Shown piece after piece: positions 1 to 9,840 of a stretch of DNA of 64,000 bases. The stretch is from NCBI GenBank assembly GCA_019448385.1, contig JAGTXO010000035.1, positions 124,001-188,000 of the forward strand, written 5' to 3'. The notes beneath the pieces are model-generated. The model had not been told where the DNA came from, did no database searches, and was given only the letters and a program-made list of their open reading frames with translations. This DNA is from Diacronema lutheri (lineage: Eukaryota > Haptophyta > Pavlovophyceae > Pavlovales > Pavlovaceae). How positions within the stretch are numbered: the stretch's first letter is position 1; the number at the start of each line of letters is the position of its first letter. The translations under genes and the position numbers were made by a program.

Positions 1-503
1 GTCCTCCCGTCCGACGAGGAGGCGGCCGAGCGCGAGGACGAGCTGCAGCGGCAGATCTCGACGCTGCACGAGATCGAGGACGAGAGCGAGCTGGTGGCGC
101 AGGACCAGCTCGAGGCGGAGAAGGACGCGCTGCAGGAGCTCGACCAGGAGACGCAGATGTTCAGGCGCACCACCGCCATCTACGAGATGCGTCGCACGAC
201 AACCGCCGATTTCATGGACGCATGGGACGCGGCGCTGCGGCTTTACCTCGCCGGTCAATGGGGCGACGCCATGCCGCTTTTCCGAAGATGCAGCAGGATG
301 CTGCCAACCGACGGGCCGACCCAGACGCTCATCGGCTACCTCGAGCGGCGCAATTGCCAGGCACCGGCCGGCTGGACCGGTGCGCGACGCGCCGCGCCGC
401 GCCCTGCATGCCGCGGCGCGCGCGCCGCGTCTAGCGCTCACCGCTGCAGTGCACGACGCGCTCCCCGCGGCGCGCAGGCGTGCGCGAGCTCACCTCAAAG
501 TGA
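1..503 (+). CDS. C-terminal end of a possible class III nucleotidyl cyclase (5' end outside window)
   Basis: Only the last part of this gene is present: exon 1-379 and a tiny last exon 478-503, joined by a 98-nt GT-AG intron (donor after ACCG, acceptor CGCAG). The spliced end reads GWTGVRELTSK then stop. An acidic coiled coil fills roughly the first 50 residues. It is followed by a segment with the pattern Y-x-x-G-Q-W-x-x-A, then P-T-D-G-P, then A-P-A-G-W-T-G-x-R-E-L-T. From memory, this tail resembles the one that follows the catalytic domain in many protist adenylate/guanylate cyclases. The catalytic domain itself lies outside the window, so the family call is an inference. The gene is in tandem with the YchF gene downstream, 226 bp away. 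Confidence 0.45.
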
Positions 504-729
504 GCGGCGCAGCCGAGCGAGCCGCCCGCTGCACGGTGTCGTTGGTCGCCCTGACTTCGGACCTTCGCCGCGCACCCCATCACCCCTCGCCCGGAAGCGT
601 TGTTCGTGTTGTGGAACGGGGCGGACTCAGTCTTCCTGTCACTCGCAGCTGTCCTGTACTCCTGGTGACTGTCAAGTGGTGCCGAAATTCTCATTCTCGA
701 TTTTCTTAATCACGTGGCCGGGCGCGGCC

Positions 730-2046
730 ATGATGGCGGTCGTCTTGCTCGTGGCGAGCCGCGCGGCCCGCTCGTCGGGCTTGGGCGCGCCGCGGCGAGG
801 CTTCCACGCGTCGCGCGTCACGATGAAGCTGCGCACGGGTATCGTGGGCATGCCAAACGTCGGCAAGTCGACGCTCTTCAACGCACTTACCGAGACGCAG
901 GGCGCGGAGGCGGCGAATTACCCGTTCTGCACGATCGAGCCGAACACGGGCGTTGTCGAGGTGCCCGACCCGCGGCTCAAGGTGCTTGCCGAGATCAACA
1001 AGTCGGTCAAGGTCGTGCCCGCCAGCCTCGAGTTCGTCGACATCGCCGGCCTCGTCAAGGGCGCGTCGACCGGCGAGGGCCTCGGCAACCAGTTCCTCGC
1101 AAACATCCGCGAGTGCGACGCGATCACGCACGTCGTCCGCTGCTTCGACGACCCCAACGTGATTCACGTCGTACGGCGCGCGAGCTGCGCCGCCCGGGCC
1201 GCCGCCCGCCCCGGGCGCATGCGCCCGCGCGCCTCGCGCGCGCAGCCGCCCACCGCGAGCCCTCCCCGGCGTGGCCGCGCGCGCGCGCGTCCGCAGGACG
1301 GCAGCGTCGACCCCGTGCGCGACGCCGACGTAATCAACCTCGAGCTTGTGCTCGCTGATCTCGCGCAGGTCGAGAAGCGGCTCGAGCGGTGCGCAAAGGA
1401 CAAGAAGACCGACCCGACGGAAAAGGCGGCGCTTGCCAAAGTCAAAGAAGTGCTCAACCTGGGCAAGCCGGCGCGCTCGCTGCTGCCCGACCTGTCCGTT
1501 GAGGAGCGCGTTTGGCTCGACCGGCTGCAGCTGCTCACCGCCAAGAAGATGATCTACGCCGCGAACGTGCCCGACTCGGACATGGCGAACGGCAACGAGC
1601 TCGTGCGCAAGCTCGACGTGCTCGCCAAGAAGGAGGGCGCGAGCGTCGTGGTCGTGAGCGCGCAGGTTGAGGCCGAGCTCATCGATTTGTCGCCCGAGGA
1701 GCGCGCCGAGTTCCTCGAGTCGCTCGGCGTCTCGCTCGACGATTGCGGCCTCCGCCGGCTCGTGCGCGCCGCGTATGACCTTCTCGGCCTGCGCACCTAC
1801 TTCACCTCGGGGCCGACTGAGACGCGCGCGTGGACGATCCAACAGGGATGGACGGCGCCGCAGGCGGCCGGCGTCATCCACGGCGACTTTGAGCGCGGCT
1901 TCATCCGCGCGGAGACGATCGGGTACGACGACCTGGTGAAGGCGGGCAGCGAGAAGGGCGCGCGCGATGCGGGCGTGCTAAGGTCAGAGGGGAAGGAGTA
2001 CGTTGTCAACGAGGGCGACGTGATGCTCTTCCGCTTCAACGTTTGA
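730..2046 (+). CDS. YchF/OLA1-family P-loop GTPase/ATPase, probably organellar
   Basis: The model is join(730..1170,1297..2046), 396 aa, with a 126-nt in-frame GT-AG intron. The P-loop GMPNVGKST lies near residues 40-48, a switch/G3 segment [10 protein letters not shown] follows, and the C-terminal TGS domain contains [14 protein letters not shown] and [10 protein letters not shown], all hallmarks of bacterial-type YchF. Known YchF/OLA1 proteins bind ribosomes and hydrolyse ATP as well as GTP. The first ATG adds about 31 residues rich in Arg, Ala and Ser ending FHASRVT before MKLRTGIVG, which looks like a mitochondrial or plastid presequence; the internal Met at 823 could start a cytosolic form. 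Family assignment is firm, destination is inferred. Confidence 0.93.
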   Translation: MMAVVLLVASRAARSSGLGAPRRGFHASRVTMKLRTGIVGMPNVGKSTLFNALTETQGAEAANYPFCTIEPNTGVVEVPDPRLKVLAEINKSVKVVPASLEFVDIAGLVKGASTGEGLGNQFLANIRECDAITHVVRCFDDPNVIHVVRRASCAARAAARPGRMRPRASRAQPPTASPPRRGRARARPQDGSVDPVRDADVINLELVLADLAQVEKRLERCAKDKKTDPTEKAALAKVKEVLNLGKPARSLLPDLSVEERVWLDRLQLLTAKKMIYAANVPDSDMANGNELVRKLDVLAKKEGASVVVVSAQVEAELIDLSPEERAEFLESLGVSLDDCGLRRLVRAAYDLLGLRTYFTSGPTETRAWTIQQGWTAPQAAGVIHGDFERGFIRAETIGYDDLVKAGSEKGARDAGVLRSEGKEYVVNEGDVMLFRFNV

Positions 2047-2137
2047 GGCGCGGCGGCCCGTCAACGACCGCCGCTGCGAGCCGCGCGGCGCCGCGCCGCA
2101 CGACCAGTGCGCATGCCCGGACTGGGGAGCTTAGCGG

Positions 2138-2196
2138 CCGCGATGTCGGCCAGGGGAGCCTGGACGTGATCACCGCGATGTCGGCCAGGGGAGCCT
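2138..2196. repeat. 24-bp direct repeat, two perfect copies
   Basis: The 24-bp unit beginning CCGCGATGTCGG occurs at 2138-2161 and again at 2173-2196, separated by 11 bp. It lies in the 250-bp spacer between the convergent ends of the YchF gene and the Lso2-like gene, where I see no other feature. The role is unknown; it could be a simple local duplication. Confidence 0.85.
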
Positions 2197-2296
2197 AGCT
2201 TTTGCGCAGCGAAATCAACCAAGCGCCCTTGGCCGGGTCCAGTCGACCCGACGACCGTGGCCCGAACCACGGGCACGTCACGCCCCCAATTCGAGC

Positions 2297-2605
2297 TCAC
2301 GTCAGCTTGAGGCCGGCGTACTTGGAGCCGCCGGCCGCCTTAGGTTCGGGCTTAGCTTTGGAACCGGCAGTCGGATTTGCACGCACGGTCTTCACGCCGC
2401 CGAGCTCCTTCTCCTCCGCGAGCTTTGCGGCCTGCTTCGCCGCCTGTTTCGCAGCATCCTTGGCCGCGGCCTCGGCCTCCTTGCTCGTGTCCTTGGCGCC
2501 CTGCTCCCACACCTTGTCCTTCTGCGCGGTCTTCTTCGCGGCGGCCGCCAGCTCCTTCTCCTTCTGAGCTGCCTTGCTCTGCTCCTTGGACTCCTCCCGT
2601 CCCAT
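2297..2605 (-). CDS. Lso2/CCDC124-like small ribosome-associated protein
   Basis: This is a single-exon gene of 102 aa, highly charged and helical, made mostly of Lys, Ala and Glu. The run VWEQGAKDTSKEAE followed by Ala/Lys-rich helix and EEKELGG matches the central part of yeast Lso2 (WEQGS...K...EEEQLG) and of CCDC124, which bind the decoding and GTPase centres of idle ribosomes and help restart translation. It is much shorter than animal CCDC124 (about 220 aa) and close to yeast Lso2 (about 92 aa). The C-terminus ends GSKYAGLKLT. Low complexity makes the call tentative; the tryptophan-centred motif is the main support. It is followed on the same strand, upstream, by the HIRIP3-like gene. 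Confidence 0.6.
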   Translation of the reverse strand: MGREESKEQSKAAQKEKELAAAAKKTAQKDKVWEQGAKDTSKEAEAAAKDAAKQAAKQAAKLAEEKELGGVKTVRANPTAGSKAKPEPKAAGGSKYAGLKLT

Positions 2606-2877
2606 TCACGTGGCCTTCCGCGCGCACTTCCCGCGCCACGCCCGCTTTCGCTTGGGCGGTTGAGCCGACTGCAGAAAGTCGACAGTCAGATCTGGGTGTC
2701 CGACCTCCGGGGTCGTTCTCGCACAGCGCCTCACGCGTGCGCAGGCACGCCTTCTACCCACCCCCCCCCTCGCGCCCACGCGGGGGCTTAAAGACCGTCC
2801 AGGGTGGTGGCACGTGCAGATTCCTCTGCGGGTTCCGTGAGTGTGTGCAGTGTGCGTGGGCTTGGCCGGGGCTGAGC

Positions 2878-3795
2878 TTACTCGTCCCCCTCCCCCTCGC
2901 CCTCGCCCTCGCCCTTGCTCGGGCTCTCGGCGACCGCGCGCCTGCGCCTCTTGCGCTGCGGCGCAGCGTGTTCATCGCGACTGCCAATCCCGCTGCCGTC
3001 GCAGCCGCGGTCCGCGTCGGCCTTGTCGCAATTGTCGTCGTGCTGCCGCAGCGGCCCGCCGTCGCGAACGTCGCGCTCGTCATGGTCGTCGTCGCTCGCG
3101 TCCGCCGCGCGGCGCGCGCGCTCAAGCGGCGGCGGCGCGCAGAAGGCGTCGTCCTCGTCCGCGGTGCGCCGTCGACGCCGATCGCCCAGCACATTCGCGG
3201 CGTCGATCCCGTCGAGCTCGCGCTCGAGCTCGCGCCGCGCCTTGAAGTCCGCGAGCTCCTGCCGGCTCGGCTTTGCGCTCAGGCCGGCGGTGGCGAGGAG
3301 GGCGAGGAGGCGCGCGAGCACGTCGGCGGGCGGCATGGTGCGCACGCCCTTGATTGATGCCAGCCGCGCACCCAAACCCGCGCGCTTGAGCACGCTCCGC
3401 GCCGCGATGATCTTTGCGAGTAGCTTGGGCTCGGCGCTCTCCCAGAGCGCGCCGCCGCCCGCAGGCGCGTGCTCCGCCTGCGCGCGCTTGATGCTCGGCT
3501 TGGTGGGCTTGGCTGAAGGCGGCCGCTTGCGCGGTGCGGTCTCGGCGCTGGACTCGCTCTCGCTCTCGCTCTCGCTCGCGCTCCCGGCAGCCTTGGCGGC
3601 CGTGGCGGCGAGCTGCTCCGAGGCGAGCAGGACGAGCTGCTTCACGCGCGCGCGGTCGTCGACCGCGTCAAAAGAGCGGCCAGCCTCGGCCGCAAGCTGG
3701 CGGCGCACGTCGGACATCGTCTTGCCCGTGTCGCCGAACCGCGCGACGATCTCGGCCACGCGCTTCGCGAGCCACACCTCGTCGAACTCGGCCAT
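2878..3795 (-). CDS. HIRIP3/CHZ-type histone chaperone-like protein
   Basis: This is a single exon of 305 aa. The N-terminal 50 residues form a small helical module (MSDVRRQLAAEAG) like that at the start of HIRIP3. An acidic/serine stretch follows. Residues about 110-220 hold a helical core ending GLSAKPSRQELADFKARREL, then LDGIDAANVL and RRRRT. This closely follows the CHZ region of HIRIP3, which binds H2A-H2B dimers and partners the HIRA complex. The tail is Asp/Arg-rich with a basic stretch KRRRR that could be a nuclear localisation signal, ending in a Gly-Glu repeat. It is head to head with the coiled-coil gene at 3870, only 74 bp between start codons, so the two probably share a promoter. 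Confidence 0.65.
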   Translation of the reverse strand: MAEFDEVWLAKRVAEIVARFGDTGKTMSDVRRQLAAEAGRSFDAVDDRARVKQLVLLASEQLAATAAKAAGSASESESESESSAETAPRKRPPSAKPTKPSIKRAQAEHAPAGGGALWESAEPKLLAKIIAARSVLKRAGLGARLASIKGVRTMPPADVLARLLALLATAGLSAKPSRQELADFKARRELERELDGIDAANVLGDRRRRRTADEDDAFCAPPPLERARRAADASDDDHDERDVRDGGPLRQHDDNCDKADADRGCDGSGIGSRDEHAAPQRKRRRRAVAESPSKGEGEGEGEGDE

Positions 3796-3869
3796 CGCCG
3801 CCTTGTCGAACTCAGCCAGTGATTTTCGGTTTTCGCGCGCTTTTCACTACGCTCCCATGTGAAGCACGA

Positions 3870-4835
3870 ATGGTGCTCGACTCCGAGAACTACGACGCGC
3901 GGCGCGCAGCGATGCGCTCGGCGCGGCAGCAGGACGATGAGATGCGCGCGGTGATGAAGGACTGCGCGCAACAGCTCAGCCGCGCGCAGAACGAGCGCGC
4001 CAAGGAGCAGCAGGCGTTCAGCGCGCAGCTCGACGATAGCCGGCGTCGGCTCGACGAATCGCGCGCCGAGCTGAGCAAGGAGCGCGCGCAGGCGGTACAG
4101 GCGGCGCGCGCGCTCAAGAAGCGGCATGCCGACGAGCGAGGTGAATTTGAGCGCCGACATGCCGCCGACGCGCTCCGCCGCGACCTCGAAGCGCGGATCG
4201 TTGCGCTCGAGCTCGGCGCCGCCGAGCGGCGCGCGTCGGCCGAACGAGCCGAGCGCAACGTGGAGCGCGCCGCCGAGCGCGACGCGCGCGAGCGCGCGCT
4301 TGAGGCGGTGCGCGACGAGGCGCGGCAACACCTCCGGGAGCGCAGCGCAACGCACAAGGCGCGGCTCGGCGCCGTGCTCGCGAGCGAGCGCGCCGCGCGG
4401 GCCGCAGCCGCCGAGCAGCTCGGCCGCGCGGCGCAATGCGACGCGGAGCTCGGCGCGCTGCGCGCCGAGCAGCTCGCGACGACGTCGAGGCTCCGTGCGG
4501 AGCACGCGCACGTCGCGCTGCTTGCCGCCGAGCTCGGCGCCGTTGAGCGCGCGGCTGCCGCCGCCGTGCGTGAGCGCGAGCGGTTGGCGAGCTCGGCTGA
4601 CGCGCGAGCTGCACACCTCGACGGCGAGCTGCGGCGCGTGGCGCGGGCGCACGCGGACGAGCGCGAGCGGCAGGCGGACGCGCACTCGCAGCAGCTCGCG
4701 CTTGTCGACGAGCGCGTGCGCGCGCTGATCGCGCGGAGGGACGCGGAGGTTGCCGAGCTGAGCGCGCAGCTTGCGGGCGCGCTGCGCGAGCTCGACATCA
4801 CCAAGCGCGCTCTCGCCGAGGTGGTTGTCGACTGA
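3870..4835 (+). CDS. Coiled-coil protein of unknown function
   Basis: This is a single exon of 321 aa, predicted to be one continuous coiled coil rich in Ala, Arg and Glu from about residue 10 to the end. No globular domain, membrane segment or targeting peptide is visible. The last 50 residues (DERVRALIARRDAEVAEL and following) resemble the ends of some centrosomal or ciliary coiled-coil proteins, but coiled coils give false matches easily, so I assign no name. Third codon positions are almost all G or C, as in neighbouring genes. It shares a 74-bp divergent spacer with the histone-chaperone gene and converges on UBE2O, whose stop lies 110 bp downstream. Confidence 0.8.
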   Translation: MVLDSENYDARRAAMRSARQQDDEMRAVMKDCAQQLSRAQNERAKEQQAFSAQLDDSRRRLDESRAELSKERAQAVQAARALKKRHADERGEFERRHAADALRRDLEARIVALELGAAERRASAERAERNVERAAERDARERALEAVRDEARQHLRERSATHKARLGAVLASERAARAAAAEQLGRAAQCDAELGALRAEQLATTSRLRAEHAHVALLAAELGAVERAAAAAVRERERLASSADARAAHLDGELRRVARAHADERERQADAHSQQLALVDERVRALIARRDAEVAELSAQLAGALRELDITKRALAEVVVD

Positions 4836-4945
4836 GCCATGCCCACGCTTCACGAGGCGAGCGATGGTCACTCTCTGGTCGGCCTGATGAGTGCAATCAG
4901 TCACATGAGTCGAGTTCATTTCGTCCGAGCCACCCCTCTCGGACT

Positions 4946-6459
4946 TCACTCGCGGATCTCCGTGCTCTCGGAAGCTGTGAATGGCGCGAGCGCCTGCTCA
5001 ATACGCGGCATGAGCTTGCGCAGCGAGAAGACGAGGCCCTGCGAGCAGAGCGCGTGCGACTCGTCCTGCACGCGCAAACGGAGCGAGCGCGCGCGGGGAG
5101 GCCGTGCGATGAGCGGCTCGCGAGACGAGCGCAGCCGCTCGCACGGTCGTCTCGCGCTTTCGCCGCGGGGCGGGAGCAGCTCGGTGGGCGTGGAGCGCGC
5201 GCGTACCCTCGGCGTGCCCTCTGGCGGCCTGCGCTCATCGAGCACGGCCCTGCACCTCGCAAGGATGCGCGCGCCTGTCGACGCGAGCGCGCGCGCGAGG
5301 GATGGGCGCAACGCGCGGCGGAGCGCGGCACGTGAGCGCGAGCTGAGCGCGCGCGCACGCGCGCGCGATGCGCCGGCGCTGGCGCCGGGGACCGGCGTGC
5401 GCAGGCCGCGGCCGCCCGCGCGCGCGCGCACCGGTCTCCCGGTAGTGCGCAGCGAAGAGGTTTTCAAAGGGCTGCGGCAGGTCGTTGAGCAGGAGGAGGT
5501 GGAGCTTGGTCGAGAGGAGGAACGCGCCCTCGTTGTACAGCCGCGAGTTGTGCTGGCCCTCCGCCGTGCCCAGCTGCTTGTCGTACCCCGCCTCGTTGTA
5601 GTAGGGCTGCGGCACGAGCACGAGCCCCTGCAGCGAGAGGAGCAGCCGAAGCAAATTCGAGCTCGCCGGGTCCCACACCTCGACGCCCTTGCCCGCCCAC
5701 GTGCCGAGGAGCGAGAGGCAGACCTTGCCGTTCTCGTACAGGTTTGGGTGGATGCGCTCCGTGCGAGCGTCGTACGTGACCTGCGGCGACGACTGCGGGT
5801 AGTCGGCGGGCAGGCAGATGTCGAAGACGAATGGAGCGTCCGCGTAGGGCGTGCCCGTCGGCCCGAAGAGCGCGGCGCGCAACAAGTCGGCGCGCGACGA
5901 GCACGCCGCCACGTAGATGCCCGGCGGGAGCGCCTTCTTCAAGATGCGCCACTCCTTCTGCACCGCCGAGGTGAAGCCGCGCGATGCGGCCGGCGCGGCC
6001 GCGCCCGCGTACGCATGCCCGCGTGGCACGTCGTCGACGAGTGTGAATTGCGCCTGCCCGGGGTACACGCGCATTTCGTCGCCGCAGACCGCACCGCGCG
6101 CACCGCCGCTGGACGGCGGCATGGGTGCGACGACGGCATGGCTGACGCAGCTGCTCGCCCCGGCTGCGAGCGCAGGTGCAGGCGGCGGCATGGCTGACGG
6201 GCCGGCGTCAGTTGCGGCCGAGCTGCGCGTCCGCTCGGCCGACTGCGTAACGCCGCGCTCCTCGACGATGGGCGCTGCGGGCGCTGCGCTCGGCGCGAGC
6301 GGCGCGGTGGCGGCGCTCGACGCGGCGGATGCGGCGCGAGCGGCAAGCGCGTCCGCCGGCTGCGTCTGTGCGACGAGCGCGTCCGGCTGCGCAGCGTTGG
6401 CCACGTCCGTTGGCTGTGCAAACGCTTCGCCCACCGTCTCGCCCTCGCCCCCCTCCGCA

Positions 6460-6509
<50 letters not shown>

Positions 6510-9005
6510 CTCCTCCTCCTCCTCCTCCTCGTCCGCCTCTGATCCCGAATCAAAATCGCTACAGCTGCTGCCGCTCTCCGAGGTGTCCTCGCTCGAGCGG
6601 ATGGACGAACCGCCGCCGTCGGAGCGGATCTCGTCGTCGGCGTCGATCTCGTCCGCGTCGTGCCGTGCGCGCGCCGTCCGCCGGCCCGCGCGCGCGACGG
6701 CGTCCCCGACCGCGCCCGGCGCGCCGCCCGGCGCGCCGCGTGCGTCACCATCATCATCATCGTCATCATCGACAGTGCGCCACGAGCTGGATCCGCTGAT
6801 CGACGATCCGTCCTCCTCCTCCTCCTCCTCCTCCTCCGCGTCCTCGCTGCCCCCGTCTGCCTCCTCGTGCTCGTCATCTGAGTTGACGACGTACAGCTCG
6901 TCGGGCGAGACCGCGGACTGCGAGCCGTCGACCCACGCGACGACCACCTTGCCGTCGCACAGCTCAAGCACCTCGCCCACCCACGAGCGAGGCGGCACGT
7001 CGGGCGCGCCGTCGTCGCCGGTGGCGCCGCCGCGAGCGGCCGCGGGCGCGCCCTCCGCGGCGGCAGCGGTTGCCGCCTGGCGCGGAGCGTCCGCGGCCAA
7101 CGGCTCGGTGGCCGGCGCCGCGCGCGCGGCGGCCGATTTTAAAACCCGCGCCGCCTCGTCGGCCGCGGGCGCGCCAGGCACGACGATCGGCGCGAGCCTG
7201 AGAACAACGTCGCCGCACCGGATCCGGTAGTCCGGGTGGGGCAGCACGTCAAAGACCGACAGGGCCTCCACCTCGCCGTGCGCGTCGACGGCCGCGCCAA
7301 CGGCCGCGCCAACGGCCGCATCCCCGCCGGCGGGCGGGCTGAGCCAGCGCACGCCGAGCGTGCGCGTGTCGTTGTCCACCCACTTGAGCACGCCGAGGCG
7401 CTGCGCGGCGGCGGCCGGCACGGTTGCGCGCACACCATCCGCCGCGCCGCCTCCACGCGCGCCTGCGGCTGCGCCTGCGGCTGCGCCATGCGGCTGCGCC
7501 TCCGTGTGGTCGCGCGCGGGCGCGGGCACGGGCGCGGGCGCAAGGGCGGGGTCGTCCGGCTTCTGCAGAACAAACTCCTCGGGCCAAAAGTCGTAGGCAC
7601 CGAGATGGTAGGCGGGCACGAGCGACGTCGCGCGCAGCGCACGCTGCACGCGCCCGTCCTGCCACTGCACGTCGACGAGCGTGTGCGTGCGTACCACCTC
7701 GACGCAGCTGTCGGAGGCGCGAGCCGCACCGCCACGCCTGTGCGCGCCGCGCGCGCGCCGCGCGCGCCGCGCGGCGGCGCAGCGCAGCGGCGGCGGCGGT
7801 GGCGGCGACGTCGCGGCGGCGCCGCTGGCCGGCGGTGGCGCCGGCGCGCACGGCTCCGCTTGCGCCTGCGCGCGCAGCGCGGCGGAAGCGCTCGCAGCGG
7901 CCGGACGCCACTCAGCCACTTCCGCTGAGCAGTAGCCGTGGTCACCGACCTGCCACCAGTTGTCCATGAAGACGGCGAGCGGTTGCAGCTCAGCCGGTTT
8001 GATCATCTCGGGCGGCTGCGCAACCGCGTCGCGCAGCAGCTCGCCGCCCTGCTGCGTCGCCAGCCAGCGCATCGCGACCTGCACAACGGTGCGGTGGCGC
8101 GGCGGCGCGGCGGCGCGGCGACGCGGCGGCGCGGCGACGCGCGCATCGGTCAGGCGCGGCGGCGCGCAAGCGCGGGTGGCCGCCATGCACACCCAAGGCG
8201 CTCGATAGTGACGGCGCGCGCGGCGCATGAGCATGGGCGGCACGAGCGCGCGCACCTTGCACGGCTGGACGGCGGAGACGACGGCGGCCTGGCCGGCATA
8301 CTCGCGCCGAAACCTGCCGTCGAGCCACTTGCCGCGGCGGAGGACGCGCGCGCGCGTTTTGAGCAGCTGCGACGGGAAGAAGGGGCAGTGGTCGTCGAAC
8401 GACTCGTGCAGGAAGGTCACGTCGTTCGGATCGAGCCGCAGCAGCTTGACGCGCGAGCCATCCTCGTACAGGAGCGTCACATGCTCCCAGCACTCTTCGA
8501 CGCGGCCGAGCCAACTGCCGTACACGGCGTAGGTGCCCGGCCGGAAGGGCTTCATGTGCGAGATCAGGCCCGACGGCACGAACGAGCGCACCACGCCGCT
8601 CGGCAGCCGCACGTCGAGCGCAAGCGAGATGGCGACGACGGTGCCGCTCTGCGAGTGCCCGCCGTTGGCGGGCGCGACAATGTCGCCGTGAACGAACGCG
8701 CGGTCGACGACGCGGAGCGCGCCGACCTGCTCCACCTCGCTCTTCCCCGAGTTCAGCCAGCGCACCGTCGCCACGCCGTCCTCGAGCGGGCCGCCCTCCG
8801 CGTCGCTCGCGTCCGATTCCTCGTCCTCCGACTGGCCGCCGACGCGGCCGATGATGCCGGTGAATGTCACAGTGCCGTTCGTCCGCACAACCACGTCCTC
8901 CGGAAACACGCTGCGCGCACCACGCACGCGCGAGCCCGGCGGCGGGCCGGCCATCGGCCCATCGGCCACTCCCGCTCGTACGCCATGGAGCGGCGCGTCA
9001 CCCAT
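4946..9005 (-). CDS. UBE2O-type E2/E3 hybrid ubiquitin-conjugating enzyme
   Basis: The model is complement(join(4946..5065,5207..5274,5432..8078,8193..9005)), 1215 aa. The N-terminal half has SH3-like conserved regions (VFPEDVVVR, YEDGSRVKLL, VQWQDGRVQ). The middle holds a long Asp/Glu run and Ala-rich linkers. The UBC domain, about residues 970-1150, has HPNLYENGKVCLSLLGTW with the catalytic cysteine near residue 1056, then WDPASSNLLRLLLSLQGLVL. The 68-nt exon and the last exon supply the helical tail (ARILARCRAVLDERR, then SLRKLMPRIEQAL) that UBE2O and plant PHO2 carry after the UBC fold; this tail confirmed the splice model. UBE2O ubiquitinates orphan ribosomal proteins and histones without a separate E3. 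An alternative start is the ATG at 8954. Confidence 0.93.
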
Positions 9006-9044
9006 GGGGGGAAGACCCGCCCTTCGCGAACGTCTGGAATCTAC

Positions 9045-9428
9045 ATGGCGGACATGGGCTCATCCAACTCGACCCCCGCTGTGAGCGACGAGCTCAAGGC
9101 GGAGATCGCGCCGCTGGAGGCGAAGAAGGTGCTCACCGTCGCCGATCCGGGCGAGTTTGCTGGCAAGGAGGGCAAGCACGTGCCCACGATCGCCGTTGCG
9201 GAGAGCAAGGCGACGATCGTCGTGCCGCACGGCATGGAGGAGGCGCACTGGATCCAGTATATCTGGGCCAAGAACGAGAGCGGCGCGCTGATCGGCGCGG
9301 TGAAGCTCTCGCATACGGACTCGCCGACCCTCACCGTCGACGTGCCCGCGGGCACTAAGGCGATTACTGCTTTCGAGTCGTGCAACCTGCACGGCGTGTG
9401 GAAGACGGATGACACGCCGATCGCGTGA
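9045..9428 (+). CDS. Superoxide reductase (desulfoferrodoxin-like, class II/neelaredoxin type)
   Basis: This is a single exon of 127 aa. All ligands of the mononuclear iron centre appear in order: His in GKHVPTI, two His in PHGMEEAHW, and Cys plus His in SCNLHGVW. The Lys before the first His, which attracts superoxide in known enzymes, is also present (GKH). Superoxide reductases reduce superoxide to hydrogen peroxide without making oxygen. The N-terminal rubredoxin-like desulforedoxin domain of class I enzymes is absent. No targeting peptide is obvious, so a cytosolic place is likely. The gene is divergent from UBE2O with 39 bp between start codons. Codon use and GC3 match the host genes, so any transfer is old. 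Confidence 0.88.
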   Translation: MADMGSSNSTPAVSDELKAEIAPLEAKKVLTVADPGEFAGKEGKHVPTIAVAESKATIVVPHGMEEAHWIQYIWAKNESGALIGAVKLSHTDSPTLTVDVPAGTKAITAFESCNLHGVWKTDDTPIA

Positions 9429-9840
9429 GCTCGCGCGCGCTCACGGCCCACAATGACTCGTGCTGCTGCTGCACGTAGGCGAGATCGGTGGCTTATGGGT
9501 TGCGCTGCACGCGGCGCGCGCTCGTGCGCGGCTGCGCGCGCCCACGCTGCCGGCGCTCCGTGCGCGGCGTGCTGCACTGTGCGGCGAGGCTCGAGCGCGC
9601 CGCAGCATGCAACGCACGGGCATAGAGGCGACACCGCGAGGAGCAAGATTGTCACACAACTTGAGCGTTCAATGTTTCCCTTCCGCCGTCCCATGACCAG
9701 GGTACGAGTGAAAATTTCACTAGTGAAAATTTTCACCTGAAAATTTCAGTGAAAGTGAAAATGTCTCCAGAAAAGCAGAAATTTTCACGTGAAAATTTTC
9801 AGTCCGGGAGTGGCAGTCCGGGAGTGGCAGGCCCAGTTTG
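9429..9840. other. Gene-free stretch with AT-rich palindromes
   Basis: This 412-bp stretch follows the superoxide reductase gene and has no credible coding sequence. Between 9708 and 9802 it drops sharply in GC and carries repeated palindromes around the core GTGAAAATTTTCAC, at 9708-9720, 9723-9736 and 9737-9749, with a perfect 18-bp palindrome at 9780-9797. Two tandem 14-bp copies of AGTCCGGGAGTGGC follow at 9801-9828. The rest shows no feature I can name. Confidence 0.8.
9708..9802. repeat. Cluster of AT-rich palindromes (GTGAAAATTTTCAC core)
   Basis: At least four short inverted repeats of the same core lie within 95 bp: GTGAAAATTTCAC, GTGAAAATTTTCAC, CTGAAAATTTCAG and AATTTTCACGTGAAAATT. 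The local base composition is unlike the roughly 70% GC surroundings. Such a cluster could be a protein-binding array, a cruciform-forming site or the scar of a palindromic element; the sequence alone does not decide. Confidence 0.85.

Noticed and set aside
706-1881. 391-codon minus-strand open frame opposite the YchF gene
   Set aside because: It runs through the intron and antisense to the conserved TGS domain; no recognisable protein features.
5066-5432. GC-donor intron at the end of UBE2O
   Set aside because: A 68-nt internal exon (5207-5274) gives two normal GT-AG introns and restores the conserved helical tail.
5917-7230. Ser/Pro-rich 437-codon plus-strand frame with a poly-Ser run
   Set aside because: Antisense reading of the Asp/Glu tract and linkers of UBE2O.
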